From: Labyrinthula sp. Ha
Lineage: Eukaryota; Sar; Bigyra; Labyrinthulida; Labyrinthulaceae
Direction of reading: 5' to 3'
Assembly (NCBI GenBank): GCA_015227615.1
Contig: JAALGZ010000002.1
Location: 434,001 to 498,000 of the forward strand
DNA length: 64,000 nt
Positions 60,194 through 64,000 of this stretch are shown here, piece after piece. Under the pieces are notes generated by a model. The model saw nothing but the letters and a program-made list of their open reading frames with translations, did no database searches and was not told the origin of the DNA. Numbering within the stretch: the first letter of the stretch is position 1; each line of letters begins with the position of its first letter. The position numbers and the translations under genes are program-made.

Positions 60194-61243
60194 TTATATA
60201 GGTGCAGTTGCTGTGTTCCAGGTGTGGTTCCTGTCAAATGAATGTTCCAGAAAGCTCAAGTGTTCTTGTACAAAAGCTAAAGGGTTGATGTTAGCTGGAG
60301 CTGTTCCACGATACCTTGCTGCTTGTTCCAGATATTCTTCTTTGGTCGGTGCTCTTGATCCTGTGCCCGGTACGTTATAGGTTCTCCTTAGGCGTATTGG
60401 TTGGGGTGGTTCGTGGTTTGATGGATCCTGGATGGGCGGCACAGGATTGATATCTTCCTCTTCTTCTAGTCCAAGCTTTTGGCATGCTTCAGTGGGAGTT
60501 ATATATTTTGGATCTTTTGGTTCCAGGTAGTTGCTGATTCCAGCTTCAGGGAGAACATGGATCTGTTTGTCAGCTGTTGCTTGGGTCATTTGTGCATACT
60601 TTTTTCTTTGTTCTAGCAGTATTTCCTGGATGTCCAAGTCGCGTTCAGAGAATCTGTATTCTTGGATTGGCACGTTATTCAAGATGGAGTTTATTTTTCT
60701 TGTCAAGAAGTTTAGTTTTTTCTTTATTTCACTGTTTAGGGACCAGTTGCCGAGGTTATATATCCCAAGGGCTAAAACCATGCTGCGTGCAAGTTGTCTC
60801 TTCACTTTTCTGGTCAGGGTGCTGCAGGAGAGTATGTCCCTGTATTTAGAAAGTCTTGCTTCGCACTTGTCCGGGTTGGACAGAACATGTTCCTGCGCTA
60901 TTCCAGTGGAGTAAAAGACCGCGCCTAAATACTTCATTTCCTTTACAGGCTGGACTTCTTCTCCTAACACTGTTATTGGTTCAGCAACTGGCTCGTACAT
61001 TTTCTGGACTATATACTTGGTGTCTTTGATAGCGAACATTCCCGCTCTTTTTCGACATAAAGTTCTATCGCAGAAGCGGCTTCTGAGGCGTGCCTTTAAA
61101 GACTTCTCTCGATGGAAGCATCTTTGGCATTTTTCACAGAAGAAGTTAGTAAGAAGCTTATTTATAGTTTTATCTGGTATGATGATATTATGAGTATCAT
61201 TTGAGGTATTGACCATTTGGTTCACTTTCTTAAATACTTTCAT
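60194..61243 (-). pseudogene. C-terminal fragment of a LINE polyprotein
   Basis: 349 open codons that correspond to the region after the reverse transcriptase in the LINE at 27-30 kb. The order is the same: a zinc-finger-like string (CEKCQRCFHREKSL...RFC), then VKEMKYLGAVFYSTG (compare VKTFRYLGVDITATAE), then LARSMVLALGIYNLGNWSLN (compare KALVVPKIQYGSEFWNLENK), and a Pro-rich tail. Similarity is clear in layout but low in sequence, so it belongs to a different family of the same clade. The histidine of the CCHC finger seems lost (Arg in its place). The intact 349-codon frame suggests fairly recent insertion. Confidence 0.75.
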
Positions 61244-61290
61244 GCTTTCAGTTCTTGATATTTCCCAACCCTCTTACTTTCAATTATTCC

Positions 61291-64000
61291 ATGGAATTAC
61301 GGTGAAAACTTCCCCAGTCCATGAGAGCCCAACCTATGACTAATGCTTCATCTGTCGCATCGTCAACAACTGCGATAGGAAGATTATGTGAAATGCATGC
61401 ATCATGTTACTAGTATGATGGCAAATCACAATACTCAAAGATTTTGAAATTAGAACACATATTTTAAAAGCAGAACCCAAATATTATCTAAGCGCAATAG
61501 CAAACTTAAGCAAAAACAAGAAAAAACTACTATGAGCAATTAAACTAGACTCTTCTAATACGACAGGTTTTAAGCCTGAAGACTCTCAAAAAATGGGTAT
61601 TGAAAGCAGTAAAAGCCTCACAGTAACTTAAAAGAATTTTATTATGTATGAAGTGGACTTCTACCACTTTCAAATAGGGGTGGGATTTGTATTATTGATC
61701 CGTTTAATTATTGATAAGCTCTGATAGTTTAATCCTTCCATTATGTGAAAATATCATTCTCTATCTGTTATCTTAACAAATCTCCAACTTGTTTGGATGG
61801 AACTCGCATATATCTTACTTCATGCGCATCTACTTTATAGCTATACTGCCCAGAAACTTACTCAAAATGCCAGGATGGGCATTCTAGACTGAATCCGTGA
61901 AATTCGGAGAACCTTCCTCAAAGGGAAGAAAAGATATCGAACATACCTAGTCAAAACTAATAAGTAAGAGGCACAGCTATCGTCGTTCAAAAAGATCTTT
62001 CTTTCTAAAGTATATTTCTTTTAGTCTATTACACTTTTGGATAAAGTAAGAGCAATAAGTAGTTGTGCGTCAGCGACAGCGAAGTGAATGATGACTGTAG
62101 ACAATAAAATGCATATAAATTGACTTTAAACTCGTTTCACTGAAAGTTAAATATATATTCTGAAAGTTCTTTTAAATATGCTTCTAGCTATGTATGATAA
62201 TATATGATATGGAATGGATATTTTTCTTAAAACACCAAATAACACCAAAATATAACGCATCCATTTTAGACCGACTAGAAAACGATGAAGAAAAAGGTTA
62301 CACCACCTTTTTAAACAGCCAGGAATAGCTCTTATTTTCAAGCTACAGCTCGTAGTAAGCAATAATGTTTTGTAATTTCCATTATTATGGGGTGGTGAAA
62401 ACTTTATCAACGGTTTTTCCAAAGTGCAGTAAAATGGCCATATAATCTAAAATATCTTTTAAAATTATCTATATAGTTCAAAACATATTGTAAACATAGT
62501 ATTTCACTTAATCACATAAAAATTTAAAGGGTTGAAGTAAAATAACATATTAAAAAACCTTGATTACCGAATATAGCGCATATAGTATTTGTTAGTTTTG
62601 TAATAAAGTCTTTCTCAAATAGAATATTACCAATCACGATATTATTCACATTGAAAACGTTTTTAACCAAATGCTTCATTATGGTATTTAAAAACGACGA
62701 GTAGTTTAAACCTTAAAAAGGGCTGATTTTAAGGGTCCTTTTCACCGAGATTACAGATCTCCAAAAAAACATCATGAAGAACAACCCTATAGAAGACTTG
62801 ACTCTTCTCAGATCCTATGGACTCACTAAAACTGACTTTATAACTCAATTCTTAAATTCTTACACTCTGGTTAACTTCAACTAAGCTCTACTTCACTCAA
62901 AGTAGTCAAATGTTGGAAACTTGTACATCTGCCAATGCGAAATCTCTCGGTTTTACTATAATCCCTACATTTTTGTGGTATGTAATTATCAACAACGAAA
63001 AAGAATAATTGTGATCCTAAATATTGTTTTTTAGGGTTTTTAAATGTTTTTTTTAAGCAAAGTCGATATTGGGGTAAAATGCTTCTTTTCTCAAATTTAA
63101 TCTGTGTAATAGCCCAAGGAATACTTCTCTAGAGCCTGAGCAGACATTACCAGTCAAAATAACGGGTGAATTTACATCTAGGAATAAGTTTGTTTGATAA
63201 TTTGAGTGTTTTGCATAGAGTTCCTAACAATGTATCCTATTTCCAAGACCTCAGAAACTCTGAAAAAGGATACCCTTAAATGTCAAACATTCCTGAATGG
63301 GTGATACCAAGTAATGAAGCGCTATAAAAGTTATTTTCACCTCAAGATAGGAATGATTTAGAGTTTCTCCAAGTCTTATTTGAACAAACTCCAAGAACTT
63401 CCCTATTAATATCACCAATAGTTAGTTGACTTAATTAAACTGGACTCCAAACTCAACTTTAAAATAGCCAAAACTGAACTTCGAATAGGTCAAAAATTAA
63501 GAAATTTAGCTTTAACCCTATTTAATATCTATTTCAAGTAGCTTAAAAAAGAAAAAACAAAGTTTAAAGTTTTTATTGATCTTAATTAAACAAATTTGTG
63601 TCGTATTGTTGCAAATTCCTATATGAAAATACATGTTTTATTAGCTTCTATACTTGATAGAATTCCCCAAAACATACATAAATGGGCAAGAAAGAAATAA
63701 TACTTAAGTGAAGAAGACTTACCTTTCTAATGTTCGAAAATAATCGTATTGTGGTCGTTTTCATGATGTGTTTAAGGCAAAAAGTGATGTCCTTGTTGTT
63801 ACAAGTTGAGCACCTTAGGGCAGTGTCTTATGAAATGCAACTAACATTGTCTTAGAGAAGAATATTTAATTTATGCGACGGAAATTATATGTTCTAACTA
63901 AAAGTTTAATATAGTTAGATACTCTCCTACTTTTTATTCCCGCTATATTCTTATTATTTATTGGTATTGGGGATTATATATACTAGTAAAACAACCAATA
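61291..64000. other. Gene-free terminal stretch
   Basis: About 2.7 kb. A 91-codon minus-strand frame at 62147-62422 shows no motif. Between 62770 and 63730 the plus strand reads in patches that resemble coding sequence (for example IPEWVIPSNEAL and KWARKK), but stop codons occur at about the rate expected by chance, so I do not call a gene. Confidence 0.5.

Larger units (their letters stand above)
59501..61290 (-). mobile_element. 5'-truncated non-LTR retrotransposon copy
   Basis: The C-terminal ORF (61243-60194), about 670 bp of less AT-rich 3' untranslated sequence, and the (TAAC)n tail form one unit on the minus strand. Endonuclease and RT domains are missing, as expected from incomplete reverse transcription. 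The 5' junction lies near 61250-61300, where stops begin. Confidence 0.65.

Noticed and set aside
62770-63730. A plus-strand frame that would be open if TAA and TAG were read as glutamine
   Set aside because: About 17 stops in 320 codons is close to the random expectation, and other frames look equally plausible in the middle. The intact genes in the window all end at TAA, TAG or TGA, so no code change or RIP-like mutation can be claimed from this.
1-64000. CRISPR arrays, rRNA or tRNA genes
   Set aside because: No regularly spaced short repeats with unique spacers, no rRNA-like blocks, and no T-loop motif with a matching acceptor stem was found by eye; a covariance-model scan would be needed to exclude tRNAs fully.

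Overview
This window is nuclear DNA from an AT-rich, repeat-laden eukaryote. It is not prokaryotic: there are no operons or ribosome-binding sites, genes lie far apart, and two genes (probably three) are interrupted by spliceosomal-type introns of only 27-29 nt. TAA, TAG and TGA all end intact genes, so the code looks standard. The genes imply a peroxisome (PEX3), ER-associated degradation (SEL1/HRD3-like) and a motile cilium (CCDC96/FAP184-like), so I infer a flagellated or ciliated protist, or a zoosporic lineage. I cannot place it more precisely.

Layout. 1-2.3 kb: the 3' two-thirds of a dead Ty1/copia pol gene. 2.4-4.1 kb: a possible tiny membrane-protein gene and PEX3, both on the minus strand. 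4.1-7.2 kb: no recognisable gene. 7.2-10.2 kb: a compact cluster of a CCDC96-like coiled-coil protein (+), a PIG3-like quinone oxidoreductase (-, one 28-nt intron, 12 bp tail to tail with the former) and a secreted eight-cysteine protein (-). 10.6-11.6 kb: a non-autonomous transposon whose ends match the MULE at 23 kb. 11.6-22 kb: mostly non-genic, with possible relics.

22.9-31.2 kb is a nest of mobile elements. Two outer inverted repeats of about 220 bp enclose a complete Mutator-like (MULE) element with its own inverted ends and a near-intact transposase, plus a full-length APE-type LINE that has one nonsense codon and one frameshift. A 127-bp repeat is amplified beside the right outer end. 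Broken ORFs resembling a tyrosine-recombinase N-domain (left) and a Myb/SANT-like domain (right) flank the nest.

32.2-35.9 kb: one large intronless gene (1237 aa, - strand) with an ankyrin repeat. 36-48 kb: a gene desert. 48.1-49.4 kb: phosphoserine aminotransferase (-) with an N-terminal extension. 50.5-52.6 kb: a decayed second copy of the MULE transposase (-). 55.5-58.1 kb: a SEL1L/HRD3-like gene (+) with a 29-nt intron. 59.5-61.3 kb: a 5'-truncated LINE of a related family (-) ending in a 4-bp repeat tail. 61.3-64 kb: nothing firmly identifiable.

The host genes are single-copy housekeeping functions with no evident pathway linkage. The coherent story of the window is its transposon ecology: a MULE family present as one near-complete copy, one internally unrelated non-autonomous derivative and one decayed coding copy, together with the very short intron class of the host.
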